From Candidatus Brachybacter algidus (GTDB lineage Bacteria; Bacteroidota; Bacteroidia; Chitinophagales; Saprospiraceae): DNA of 64,000 nt. The notes under the pieces were generated by a model. That model ran no database searches. It was not told the DNA's origin and saw only the letters and a program-made list of their open reading frames with translations. The translations under genes were made by a program, and so were the position numbers. The stretch lies in the NCBI GenBank assembly GCA_016711705.1, contig JADJSK010000002.1:682001-746000 (forward strand). The letters are read 5' to 3'. Below, piece by piece: positions 48,056-57,115 of this stretch. Numbering within the stretch: position 1 is the first letter of the stretch; each line of letters opens with the position of its first letter.

Positions 48056-48217
48056 CTCAGCCTGGCTTATTTTTATCAATGAAGCTATAAACATTCATCT
48101 TTAAAGAATATTGTGCCCTTATGTTTGCAATCCAATACTTAATAAATGTTGCAATTATAATAATCAAGTTTCGGTGGTCTCTTAACTAATTTTTATGTTT
48201 ATTAAACTAAAAAATGA

Positions 48218-48339
48218 ATGGTAGATGTTAGATGTCCTTGCATCAATACAGTTAAAATTAGGTTTTATATCATATTTATAGAAAAAATAAAGATCAATTA
48301 ACTGAATACATCTGACTTCTAAAATCAGACATCTACCAT
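48218..48339. repeat. 122-bp element bounded by 11-bp inverted repeats
   Basis: ATGGTAGATGT at 48218-48228 is matched by ACATCTACCAT at 48329-48339. Next to the right end, TCTGACTTCTAAAATCAGA (48311-48329) contains the reverse complement of the heptamer (TTAGAAG, TCAGA) found in the arrays at 60054 and 62342. It may be a small non-autonomous element. Confidence 0.5.
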
Positions 48340-48456
48340 CGTTTATAATTAACGAGACTCAAGTAATTATTTTTTAAAAATAAGTTTCGTGTAAAAAGAA
48401 CCAATTTTCTGGTAATTCACTTTTTTATATTATTTTTTTACCCCCTATTTATGTGG

Positions 48457-48487
48457 TTTTGAAGTATAGATATCTGATATACTTTTG
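48457..48487 (+). promoter_or_regulatory. Promoter of the polytopic membrane protein gene
   Basis: TTTTG ending in TTG at 48459-48461 and TACTTTTG at 48480-48487, spaced 18 bp apart, fit the Bacteroidota -33/-7 consensus. The leader would be about 70 nt. Confidence 0.55.
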
Positions 48488-48562
48488 TTTCAGCTGAGTT
48501 GGTATAAATTTAATTCTCTACCAATGAATATTTAAATTAATTAATATAAATAAAATAGAAAA

Positions 48563-49426
48563 ATGAAAAAAAGATTGCTCTTAATGCTTTTAATAATGCT
48601 TTTGATAGTTTTTCCATTTTTATGTGGAGTACTTCTAACTTCTTTTTCTCCTTACCAAGAGGGAAATACTGTCACAAAATATTTAATCACTTATTTGGTA
48701 TTGATATCAATTGTGTCCATAATTTTGTTTTATATCACTTTTTATTTTAAAAAATCCTTTGTGCAACCTATAAAGCCTGCTCTAATACTATTTTTTATAG
48801 GTTTTATTATCCTTGGTATTGTCGGACTTAAATCCGCACCGGACCTAACAATAGCGATGTTGAAACATCCTGAGCGGGAACATTTCAGGTATATTTTGTT
48901 AATCATAGGCGCACTGCTCTATGGATTGTTTTCCTTTGATGTCTTAAGAAATAACTTTCTAAATATTAATGGCAAGCTAAAGTGGGGTATAACAGCTATA
49001 GTTCTTATCACATTTTTTGAAATGATAATGGAGTTTCGTCATCATTATTTTTATGCTGAAAATTTGCAAAAATGGATTAATTCCGGAAACAATAGTCATG
49101 ATTTTAGTGATTACTATGATAACTGGATAATATGCACTTTGGGCGCGATAGGGCGACTTTTAATTTATATCCTTATTATTTGGATATCCATAAGGTTGTA
49201 TAGGCTAAAAAGGACAATTATTTGGAATCCAATACTAACTACGTTTTTGGCTGTTTTTGGCGTGATATCTTCAATTGTAATGATATTTTTCTTTGCTTTC
49301 GATATAGCGGCACCACCTCAGTTTGGGTTTTTAATGATATTTTTTATTCCGGGTATTCCATTTTTACTTTTGTATTGGCTGGGCGTAGGTTTATTGACAA
49401 AACGCCCTGAATCAATAAATACATAA
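48563..49426 (+). CDS. Polytopic inner-membrane protein, unknown function
   Basis: 287 aa with about seven hydrophobic helices (the first LLLMLLIMLLIVFPFLCGVLL; others around 38-60, 72-92, 105-122, 138-156, 190-210, 225-250 and 258-278). No enzymatic motif was recognised; a conserved-looking polar stretch is EFRHHYFYAENLQKW between helices. It has its own promoter and is not obviously linked to neighbours. Codon use and AT content are similar to the surroundings. I do not recognise the family. Confidence 0.75.
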   Translation: MKKRLLLMLLIMLLIVFPFLCGVLLTSFSPYQEGNTVTKYLITYLVLISIVSIILFYITFYFKKSFVQPIKPALILFFIGFIILGIVGLKSAPDLTIAMLKHPEREHFRYILLIIGALLYGLFSFDVLRNNFLNINGKLKWGITAIVLITFFEMIMEFRHHYFYAENLQKWINSGNNSHDFSDYYDNWIICTLGAIGRLLIYILIIWISIRLYRLKRTIIWNPILTTFLAVFGVISSIVMIFFFAFDIAAPPQFGFLMIFFIPGIPFLLLYWLGVGLLTKRPESINT

Positions 49427-49761
49427 TGACTTAAAATTTCCAATAAAATTACAAAGTTAAGTAGCAGTCAACTAAATGGAAATAACTCTGATACTAAAAA
49501 AATTGAAAGTTTAAAAGTTGAATGCCAGAATCTTAATAGATAGTCGATTGCTCTTCTTACTAACTTGCAAGAAATATTCTTAGGCAATAGACCAGCACCT
49601 CCAAGCTGGGTAAAAATGGAGCAGGATTTGTGGATTGCTTATATAAAAGAGAAAGGAGATTCATTTATTTCAAATAATGTAGTTGTAGATCACCTACATG
49701 CTATTGGTTTGCACAAAAGGCTGGGAATAAATTCACTTGTGGAAGGAGGATTATTTATGGT
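49427..49761 (+). pseudogene. Unrecognised coding remnant joined to the rplQ fragment
   Basis: No intact gene. From about 49556 to 49761 a frame reads as protein-like (LGNRPAPPSWVKMEQDLW, NNVVVDHLHAIGLHKRLGIN, SLVEGGLFM) and then runs into rplQ-derived DNA out of frame. The first 130 bp show stops in all plus frames. It looks like the remains of a gene broken at the rearrangement; the source family is unknown. Confidence 0.4.
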
Positions 49762-50145
49762 GTGGCCAAAATCATCAACAGACCGGGAGGTTACCTTCGT
49801 ATCATCAAAATGGGTGTACGTAAGCATGACAACACGGAGATGGCGATGATTGAATTTGTTGATTACAACACTATTTACAATCCAAACGAATCTTTGGATG
49901 GTAAGGCTAAAGTTAAAACTAGAAGAAGCCGTAAGAAAGCTGGTGTTACGCCATCTGCACCTGCTGCTGAAGTAGTTGAAACAGTTGAAGAAACACCAGT
50001 AATAGAGGATGTCGTTGAGCAATCTGCTCCTGAAGTAGTTGAAGAAACTCCAGTAGTTGAAGAAGTTGTTGCTGAAGTAGAAACTCCAGAAGCAAAAGAT
50101 GAAACTCCGGCAGTAGAAGAATCTGAAGAAGAAGCGAAAGCTTAA
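49762..50145 (+). pseudogene. rplQ: Truncated second copy of rplQ (C-terminal part of L17)
   Basis: DNA from 49768 (AAAATCATCAACAGACC) matches rplQ from 42345 onward. The frame can start at GTG 49762 and encodes the second half of the L17 domain plus the acidic tail; the first 85 residues, needed for 23S rRNA binding, are missing. Over about 56 codons of the domain, seven differences from rplQ are all synonymous (for example GGT to GGA, TAT to TAC, TTC to TTT), and the tails then diverge (VVEEVVAEVETPEAKDETPA). The terminator was copied too. This indicates an older complete duplicate under protein-level selection that was later cut. Expression of the 127-aa fragment is possible but unsupported. 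Confidence 0.9.
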
Positions 50146-50467
50146 TTTCCTTTTAAAATATAAAAAAGCGGTTTGGACATTGTTCAGACCGTTTTTTTTA
50201 TGTCCGGTAGTTTCATATTTTCTTTAATTGAATACATCAGTAACGTTTAATATTTGTAATGACATTTTCTTATTAAAGATCTTTTATGAATATTTTCTCT
50301 TTATATTCTTTGGTTTTAGAAGAAGAATATTTTATTCGCTTATAAAAAATATAAAATTTAATAGTTATACATTACATTATATTGTAATGTATTATTATAT
50401 TTACCACATATTGCCAGTATACCCATCCCAATCCATGTGATTTTTTTATTTTTTTAAAGCTAACACA
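50146..50467. other. 322-bp AT-rich intergenic region
   Basis: Apart from the copied terminator, it is a very AT-rich stretch. A 70-codon frame (50228-50437) is low in complexity and not supported as a gene. No clear promoter was found. Confidence 0.4.
50163..50199 (+). terminator. Terminator after the rplQ fragment
   Basis: GCGGTTTG-GACATTGTT-CAGACCGT followed by eight T residues. Loop and stem match the rplQ terminator at 42768 with a few changes, one giving a G-T pair. Confidence 0.75.
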
Positions 50468-51085
50468 ATGCTATCTATTAATTATTGGGGTAGAAAAGCC
50501 TGCATTTTTATATGCTCCTTATTTTTCTTTTTATTTATGTCATGCTCTATAAAAGCTCAGAATGAAAGTGGGGTTATACTCAAAGCCGGAATTCACTCAA
50601 CGGTATTCAGAAAAGATAATTGCGAACTCATTAAAAATGGAAGCTCAGGTTATACAATTGGATTTGATGGCCTGTTTTATAATGGAAAAATATTGATTCA
50701 GCCCGGTATTCATTTGATGACATTTCCTAAGCAATATACTCCCGTTAAAGAGGCTTTTCATGACGTATTCAGCAGACCTGATACTTCTTTTCATTATGGT
50801 TTTAAAATGCCGGTAAGATTGGGCGCCAATTTAATTGATCTTGGGGTTTTTAGACTAAAAGCTGCTATTGGTTTATATGGTTTTTATAGTCATGACGGGA
50901 TTTACTTGGATTCTGAAGGGACTCAGAATGTCTATTATGTCTCTGGGGGATGGACCGCAAACGTGGGTGTTATTATCAAATTCCTTACCATTGAATTGGA
51001 TTATGACAGGACTTTCGGTAAAGCTGATGATAGCGGCCCCTTATATATGAGATCTTTGTCATTAACTGCGGGATTGTTGTTTTAA
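50468..51085 (+). CDS. Small outer-membrane beta-barrel-like protein
   Basis: 205 aa. Signal peptide (ACIFICSLFFFLFMSCSIKAQ) with cleavage after KAQ; an FMSC Cys could also serve as a lipobox, but the KAQ site fits better. The mature part has Gly-rich beta strands (GVILKAGIHSTVF, GYTIGFDGLFYNGKILIQPG, GFKMPVRLGANLID, LRxx-type SLTAGLLF end) similar to PorT-like barrels of Bacteroidota. A C-terminal hydrophobic residue (F) fits recognition by the BAM machinery. No partners or operon are evident. Confidence 0.75.
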   Translation: MLSINYWGRKACIFICSLFFFLFMSCSIKAQNESGVILKAGIHSTVFRKDNCELIKNGSSGYTIGFDGLFYNGKILIQPGIHLMTFPKQYTPVKEAFHDVFSRPDTSFHYGFKMPVRLGANLIDLGVFRLKAAIGLYGFYSHDGIYLDSEGTQNVYYVSGGWTANVGVIIKFLTIELDYDRTFGKADDSGPLYMRSLSLTAGLLF

Positions 51086-51219
51086 GGTTAAAGTCCTATA
51101 AGTTATTATAAATCAATATATTATAATTAATAAAATGTTTACCTACATTTAATATTGTATTTACATTTAATCTTGACCTTTGCATAAAGTGAATTACATT
51201 TTATTCTAAAGTCTTGATA

Positions 51220-52041
51220 ATGAAACGATCCATCGAAATAGCTGTTATCTCTGATGTCCATCTAGGTACTTATGGTTGCCATGCTGAACAATTACTCCAG
51301 TATTTAAGGCACATCCAACCCAAAATATTAGTGATCAACGGTGACTTTATTGATACATGGCATTTTAGAAAGAAATATTTTCCCATAGAACACATGGAAG
51401 TGATTAATCAGGTCATGAAAATGTCTGTACTTGGTACAAAAGTTTATTATATAACCGGAAATCATGATGATGTCCTAAGAAGGTTTTCGGATTCGGTAGC
51501 CGGTAATATTTACCTTATGGATAAGTTAGTACTTAACATAGCGGGAAAAAATTATTGGATATTTCATGGTGATATTTTTGATTTTTCCATTATTGAAACA
51601 CCATGGCTTGCTAAAATGGAAGGCAAGGGCTATGATCTGCTCATTAGGATCAATAGGTTGATTAATAATTGGAGAAAGTTTTTTGGCAAAGGAGAGTGGT
51701 CATTCGCTTCTGAAGTAAAGAATGGCTTCAAACGTGCCTTGAAATTTATCAGCGATTTTGAGAAAAAAGCTATTGAGATTGCAGCAGAGAAAGGATATGA
51801 CGGTGTAATCTGTGGTCACATCCACATCCCGGTTATCCGAAATGAAAAAGTAGGGGAGAAGACTATCGTTTATATGAATTCTGGTGATTGGATTGAAAAT
51901 TTAACTTCATTAGAATTTAACTTCGGTCACTTGAGGTTGCTTAAGTATGATGTAAATGATTATTTGATAATTAATAAAAGATTAAAGGTTCCTAGAAAGG
52001 ATATCAATAAAATAAAAGTTGACCACCATGTCTATGTGTAA
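51220..52041 (+). CDS. LpxH-like metallophosphoesterase
   Basis: The frame opens at TTG 51214; ATG 51220 is preferred. The 273-aa product has the full calcineurin-like metal set: DVH in AVISDVHLG, GDFID, GNHDD, FHGDIFD and GHIHIP. This fits UDP-2,3-diacylglucosamine diphosphatase (LpxH-type), which makes lipid X in lipid A synthesis at the inner membrane. Length and the WHFRKKYFP segment fit the Bacteroidota homologues, which are often annotated in this way. The exact substrate is inferred from the family. It stands alone and faces the convergent gene at 52053 with only 11 bp between. Confidence 0.85.
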   Translation: MKRSIEIAVISDVHLGTYGCHAEQLLQYLRHIQPKILVINGDFIDTWHFRKKYFPIEHMEVINQVMKMSVLGTKVYYITGNHDDVLRRFSDSVAGNIYLMDKLVLNIAGKNYWIFHGDIFDFSIIETPWLAKMEGKGYDLLIRINRLINNWRKFFGKGEWSFASEVKNGFKRALKFISDFEKKAIEIAAEKGYDGVICGHIHIPVIRNEKVGEKTIVYMNSGDWIENLTSLEFNFGHLRLLKYDVNDYLIINKRLKVPRKDINKIKVDHHVYV

Positions 52042-52052
52042 ATGATTGATAC

Positions 52053-53012
52053 TTAAAAAACAGTATCCTCTACAATAAAAAATCCATCTTCTCCCTGATC
52101 TTGATATAAAGGCATTAAAATATATCCTGCGTAAGGACTTTTAATTGGACCATCCTGATTATCAGCAAGATATTCACCTTTTTTTATTCTTTGAAAATTG
52201 GTAAATCCTGGTTTCATTATGAATTCTTCATCAGGCAATATACCATACCGATACAGAAGTCTGGTTAATCTGGGCAATGTTTCAGAATAGTTTTCCAAGA
52301 TTTGTATATGTCTGTTTTCGATGTGCTTCTCATCTACACAACCTGCGAATCTCAAGCAATTCGTGATGGCTGCTATCGCTCTATTAACTGACTTTGGATC
52401 TTCATGCTGTCCCGCTTCAAAACAAATGCTGGTGATCTCACCGGGAAAATTTCCAGAAGTAAAATAATGCAAGGTAGTGCCCTTCAACCCCTCTAGAAAA
52501 CCTAGAACAACAGGAGCTTTAATTCCTAAAGCAAATTTAATGGCCAATGGATGTTCGGGTACTATCGTATATATTCCACCACTGGCTGAAGTGGTATGTA
52601 AATCCAATATTACTGTCCTCACAGGTTTGTATTCTTGGATTTCGTTGGTAATCAATACCTCCAGGTCATACATTTCTAAATCTTCGGCTTCCAGATTTTC
52701 TCTGTTCTGTCTGGCCAACCATTGAATCCTTTCCGGTTCCCAAAGTCTGTTGAGGTCTTTTTTTATGAATCGCTTATTAAGTTTTGAAGCCTCTAAATGT
52801 CCTACAACACCTATAAAACGGCCATTAAAAACAAAATCTTCATTCGTAATTGGCTCGACTTCCAGCATTTTGAGCATTAAGTCTATGGCTTTCAGTCCAG
52901 CCTTCTCATTGCCATGCATCGCACCAAAACAAATAACCAGTGGTCCTTTCCGCCCTTCATCATATCTTCCAATTACTCTTTCCATCTTTTTAATTTCAGT
53001 ATAGTATTCCAA
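52053..53012 (-). CDS. Succinylglutamate desuccinylase/aspartoacylase family protein
   Basis: 319 aa. A zinc-dependent carboxypeptidase fold: His and Glu of GAMHGNEKAG and the second His of ILDLHTTSASGG form the metal site; the catalytic Glu is likely that of CFEAGQHEDP. The C-terminal part (KSPYAGYILMPLYQDQGEDGFFIV) is a small beta-domain common in the family. Members hydrolyse N-acylated amino acids; the substrate here is unknown. It is read away from the next minus-strand gene by 18 bp, so 53031 and this gene probably form a two-gene operon. Confidence 0.88.
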   Translation of the reverse strand: MEYYTEIKKMERVIGRYDEGRKGPLVICFGAMHGNEKAGLKAIDLMLKMLEVEPITNEDFVFNGRFIGVVGHLEASKLNKRFIKKDLNRLWEPERIQWLARQNRENLEAEDLEMYDLEVLITNEIQEYKPVRTVILDLHTTSASGGIYTIVPEHPLAIKFALGIKAPVVLGFLEGLKGTTLHYFTSGNFPGEITSICFEAGQHEDPKSVNRAIAAITNCLRFAGCVDEKHIENRHIQILENYSETLPRLTRLLYRYGILPDEEFIMKPGFTNFQRIKKGEYLADNQDGPIKSPYAGYILMPLYQDQGEDGFFIVEDTVF

Positions 53013-53030
53013 TATATAATCGATAAAACA

Positions 53031-53714
53031 TCACATTCCTTTTACTGACAGTACTTTAGCTAGGTTAGGAAAACCACTATCTTTCCATTTCCATAGCAAT
53101 AATGATGCCGCACTTCTGTAAGGACGCCATTTTTCAGCAATTATGGTCATTTTTTTTGGAAGATATTTATCACTGGCATCTAATTGATGCATTTTAGCAA
53201 AAGCTTGTTGGACTCCGAGATCCTTGATTGGCCAAATATCTGTTTTGTGTAAATTGAATATCTGTAACATTTGCACTGTCCATTCCCCAACCCCTTTAAT
53301 AGCAGTAAGTGTCTTGAGAAGCTCGTCATCACTTAAGTTGACCAAGTTTTCATTGCTATGATTCATTTCATGAAAATGCTCAGCTATGTTGATCACATAT
53401 TGAGCCTTTGCATATGAAAAACCTATGGATCTAAGTACCTCTTTATCCATCTCTTTAACAATGATGGCGTGAGGAAATTTGTCCTCAAATAGATCCAGGA
53501 ATCTTAACCAAATTACTTTAGCCACCTTGGTGGACAACTGTTGAGATGCAACAGATGACATTAGACCCACATAAGGAAGGGGAGGAGCTTCAAATGTAAA
53601 CTCCGGCAATTCATCAATTATGAAGTCAAATCTTTTATCAGCTCTTCTTAAATAATTAAAGGCTTCCGGTAAATAATTCATTTCCAAATCTATGGATAAT
53701 AACTTTAATTTCAA
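53031..53714 (-). CDS. DNA-3-methyladenine glycosylase, AlkA-like (HhH-GPD)
   Basis: 227 aa, shorter than E. coli AlkA because it lacks the N-terminal domain. The helix-hairpin-helix is LTAIKGVGEWTVQMLQIF, and the catalytic Asp is in WPIKDLGVQQAF. GLMSSVASQQLSTKVA is the usual N-lobe helix and EKWRPYRSAASLLLWKW the final one. It excises alkylated bases from DNA. The start could also be the internal Met at 53681 (NYLPEAFNYLRRAD). First gene of a likely pair with the aspartoacylase-family gene. Confidence 0.9.
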   Translation of the reverse strand: MKLKLLSIDLEMNYLPEAFNYLRRADKRFDFIIDELPEFTFEAPPLPYVGLMSSVASQQLSTKVAKVIWLRFLDLFEDKFPHAIIVKEMDKEVLRSIGFSYAKAQYVINIAEHFHEMNHSNENLVNLSDDELLKTLTAIKGVGEWTVQMLQIFNLHKTDIWPIKDLGVQQAFAKMHQLDASDKYLPKKMTIIAEKWRPYRSAASLLLWKWKDSGFPNLAKVLSVKGM

Positions 53715-53754
53715 CTATCTTTGAAATAATTCCTAACTAATTAATATTGTTTGC

Positions 53755-55499
53755 ATGCGGTTTTTTACTATTTTTTTACTTTTAATTTTGTCTTCTTGTA
53801 GCATTTTTGCACAAATTAAATTAACCCCAAAATTAATAGAAGAGTCAGCTAGGCTAGGAAATGTCTCTTGTATTATTGTGTTTGAACCTTTGTTGTTAAA
53901 AGTTTAATTCCAGCCCATTTGACAAAGCTGGAAAAAGGAAGATTGGCATTTAACCAGTTAAATGATCACATGAATTCACTCAGTACGTCTGTTACAAATG
54001 TTTTAAAGCAGAACAATATCAAATATAGGGTCAATATTTCATCCTCAAGTATTTCTGTAAATAATGTGGATATCGCAACCCTCAATATATTAGCTTCAGA
54101 CCCTTTTGTTAAAGGGATATTATATAATTACGCTTTTAATAATTTGAAAGAATTGCCATTATCTGACCAATTGGAAGTAAGAAATACTTATACTTGGGGA
54201 GTAGCAAAAGTGGAAGCTGACAAACTACATGAATTAGGATATACCGGTGTGGGAGCTGTGTTGGGTGGAAACGATACAGGATTTGACTGGACACATCCGG
54301 CTATCCGGGCTAAATATAGAGGATGGAATGGTGGGATTGCTGATCATAACTATAACTGGCATGATGCCATACATGAAAATAGCCCTTTAAGCAACCCAAA
54401 TACTCAAAACCCTTGTGGCTTGAATATCAAATTTCCATGCGATGATAATAGTCATGGCACGCATACTATGGGCACTATGGTTGGAGTTCAGGGAGATACA
54501 CTTACCATAGGTATGGCACCCGGCGCGAAATGGATCGCTACAAGGGATATGGAAAGAGGCAATGGTTCTTTACAAACATACATAGAAGCACTTGACTGGT
54601 TTATAGCACCCACTGATACGAATGATTTGAATCCTAATCCTGAAATGTCACCGGATGTGATCAATAACAGTTGGTATTGTTCTGAAGAGGAAGGTTGTAA
54701 CGTGGATAATTGGACATTGATGCAAATTACTGTTTCGAATCTCAAGGCAGCAGGTGTTGTCGTAGTAGCTTCTGCAGGGAATTCCGGACCTAATTGTGAG
54801 ACCATCGCATTCGTTCCTGGTATGCTGGATGAGGCATTCTCAATTGGGGCAACAGATTTTCAAGATACCATCGCAGGATTTAGCAGCAGAGGAGCAGTTT
54901 CGGCTGATGGTTCATTCAGATTGAAACCTGATGTTTCTGCTCCCGGAGTTAATGTTTTATCTTCTGTGCCGAATAATGGCTATAATTACTATTCAGGAAC
55001 ATCCATGGCGGGTCCGCATGTAGCAGGTCTTGTAGCTTTGATGGTTGGCGCTAATCCATTATTGGCAGGTCAGGTAGACACTATTCAGGAAATAATAAAA
55101 AGAACAGCCGAACCGATTCCTTCAGGACAATCATGTTCAGGATTTGACGGTGGGACAATACCAAATGCGGTCTATGGGTATGGAAGGATAAATGCTTTAA
55201 GGGCTGTAAATGAGGCTCTTAAGTTTACTTTATCACGAAATTCTTTAAATAATGATCTAAGCTTTTCTTTATATCCGAATCCAGCTATTGGTGACATCAC
55301 TATTTCTTTAAAAGGAAATGATGAGATCCAGTCAGTTGTAATGGTGGATATTACCGGTAAAGTGTTACTTAATAAACAATTAGAAGGTAAAGAATACATG
55401 ACAAGATTGAATCTAGACGGGTTCCCATCAGGATCTTACTTCGTCAAAGTAGTTACTAAGAATCAAAGTGGAATAGCTAAATTGGTAATAACAAATTAA
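53755..55499 (+). pseudogene. T9SS-dependent subtilisin-like protease (S8), interrupted by a frameshift
   Basis: ATG 53755 starts a signal peptide (FFTIFLLLILSSCSIFAQ) and the beginning of an I9-like prodomain (SARLGNVSCIIVFEP), but this frame ends at TAA 53905. The rest continues one frame away (KSLIPAHLTKLEKGRLAFN...), open to 55499. A missing base in the A-run at 53897-53901 (ttaaaag) would join them. The later frame alone can start at TTG 53919 but has no leader. The catalytic domain is intact: Asp119 in GNDTGFD, His179 in SHGTH and Ser362 in GTSMAGPHVAG (numbered from 53919). The C-terminus is a T9SS type A sorting domain (LYPNPAIGDITISL, DITGKVLL, GSYFVKVV, IAKLVITN). Real decay, a programmed slip and an assembly error are all possible. 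Confidence 0.88.
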
Positions 55500-56149
55500 G
55501 CCGTCTGTGCGACAAGAGAATGTCGTAATAATCTTTGCTCTTCAATCGCATCAAAGGAATAACCTTTTTCTGCAAAATATTCCAATACTCTGGGTAAAGT
55601 ATACTCCAGGTGGTCCAATGCTTTAAGGCTATCATGGAAAACCACTATTGAGCCATCGGCTGCATTATTGACTACATTTTTATAGACTTGTTCATTCGTA
55701 AGATTAGGGTCAAAGTCTCCGCTAAGCACATCCCACATCACAACTTGGTAGTGCTTGTGTAAAAATTGTGCTTGCTTAGGTTTCAATTTACCGTATGGTG
55801 GTCGGAATAGGATACTATGACTGAGCTGAGCTGCTGCTTTCACATTTAAAAAATACTCCAGATTATCCGTTTCCCAGCCATTAAGGTGGTTGAATGTGTG
55901 GCTGCCTACAGTATGGCCTTTCTCAACTACTGATTTGAAGACTTCAGGGTTTTTACGGATGTTATCGCCAACGCAAAAGAAAGTTGCTTTAGCATTATAT
56001 TGATCCAATTGATCCAAAACCCATGGAGTAACCTCCGGGATTGGACCGTCATCAAAGGTCAGAAATATCTTTTTTTCTTCTGATTCAATATTCCACAATA
56101 CATTGGGAAATAAGCATTTTACGAAAGTAGGAGTACGAACTAAATACAT
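55496..56149 (-). CDS. Polysaccharide deacetylase (NodB-like, CE4)
   Basis: 217 aa. It carries the five CE4 motifs: TFDDGP (catalytic base and metal Asp), SHTFNHL (metal His pair), RPPYG, a WDVLSGDFDP strand and FHDS with the catalytic His. Such enzymes remove acetyl groups from chitin oligomers, peptidoglycan or related glycans. There is no signal peptide, so the protein probably acts in the cytosol or at the membrane. Its stop overlaps the convergent subtilase gene by 4 bp. Confidence 0.92.
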   Translation of the reverse strand: MYLVRTPTFVKCLFPNVLWNIESEEKKIFLTFDDGPIPEVTPWVLDQLDQYNAKATFFCVGDNIRKNPEVFKSVVEKGHTVGSHTFNHLNGWETDNLEYFLNVKAAAQLSHSILFRPPYGKLKPKQAQFLHKHYQVVMWDVLSGDFDPNLTNEQVYKNVVNNAADGSIVVFHDSLKALDHLEYTLPRVLEYFAEKGYSFDAIEEQRLLRHSLVAQTA

Positions 56150-56661
56150 AAATTAAAATAAATTGTTGGGACAAATTGTTTTCCAAAGTTCACTAGTGAA
56201 GTATTGGATTTCAACTAATATTTAACGATTTAAGATTATCTTTATTAGTTAACGATCAGTTAAAACTATAAGTATCAAATATCGTGCCAAATTAATAATA
56301 TTTTTTGAATCTGTAAAAATTATTATTAATAATGTTATATATATCAACGAATTATAGTACTAAAAAATTTTAAATATGGGACATCTTTTTTCAATTTAAG
56401 TTAAAAAGTCAATTTTTGACATATTTTGTACTTAAATCCAATTAGTCTCAATTTTTAGACGAGATTTTTGACCGTTACGTTGGGCGCTTGCTCAATTAAA
56501 TTAAAATATTGTATTTTTGAATCCCATGGGATTTCATTAAAAAGCTATTTGGATGACCAAATTCTTTTGCAAAGTGTGGATAAATTCGATTAAATTGAGA
56601 CCTTTTAACAGCATTGGAATGATTAGGTTCTATAGTTAAAAGGATAAATTAAAAATTATTA
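56150..56661. other. Intergenic region with promoter and inverted repeats
   Basis: It contains GTCAATTTTTGAC (inverted repeat) near 56409-56421 and a second GTC-n7-GAC type match just after, followed by the promoter at 56488. The rest is very AT-rich, with no gene seen. The inverted repeats could be operator sites. Confidence 0.4.
56488..56519 (+). promoter_or_regulatory. Promoter of the doxX-like and lytic transglycosylase genes
   Basis: TTG at 56488-56490 and TATTTTTG at 56512-56519, spaced by 21 bp, match the Bacteroidota consensus. The leader to the ATG at 56662 would be about 135 nt. Confidence 0.6.
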
Positions 56662-57072
56662 ATGAAGGATTTTTTAGATTTAGTAGGGAGGATTCTAATC
56701 TCAACGATTTTCTTGTACGAGGCATACGATACTATTTACTATTTTCATATGACTAAAGCAACCATGACCAATTATGGCCTTCTGTGGAGACAGGACTTGT
56801 TGTTAACAGGTGCCATCATCCTGCTGGTACTTGGTGGAATAATGGTTTTGATTGGGTATAGATCTTCGTTTGGCTCTTTACTCCTATTACTTTATTATAT
56901 TCCTGTCACATTCATTATCCATTCATTTTGGAATGATCCCGAAAAAGTCCAACGTATTCAAGCTATCATGTTTATGAAGAATCTTGCTATTATGGGCGGA
57001 TTACTAATGATTATAGTAAATGGATCCGGAAAATATAGTATTAAAAGATTGCTCGCTACTATCAAAGTATGA
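56662..57072 (+). CDS. DoxX-like family membrane protein
   Basis: 136 aa with four membrane helices (about 7-25, 46-65, 70-88, 106-123). The pattern LVGRILISTIFLYEAYDTI, an MTKATMTNYGLL loop and GYRSSFGSLLLLLYYIPVTF is that of the DoxX/SURF4-like family, whose molecular role is mostly unclear (some members take part in thiosulfate or quinol redox reactions). The lytic transglycosylase follows after 43 bp in the same direction. Confidence 0.8.
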   Translation: MKDFLDLVGRILISTIFLYEAYDTIYYFHMTKATMTNYGLLWRQDLLLTGAIILLVLGGIMVLIGYRSSFGSLLLLLYYIPVTFIIHSFWNDPEKVQRIQAIMFMKNLAIMGGLLMIIVNGSGKYSIKRLLATIKV

Positions 57073-57115
57073 TATTGCAATCATTTTATTCGTTTAAATA
57101 ATAAAATAATAAAAA

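Larger units (their letters stand above)
48056..48562. other. Intergenic region with inverted-repeat element and promoter
   Basis: No gene. It contains an element bounded by 11-bp inverted repeats (48218-48339) and a promoter-like pair next to the downstream gene. Nothing else stands out in the AT-rich remainder. Confidence 0.5.
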
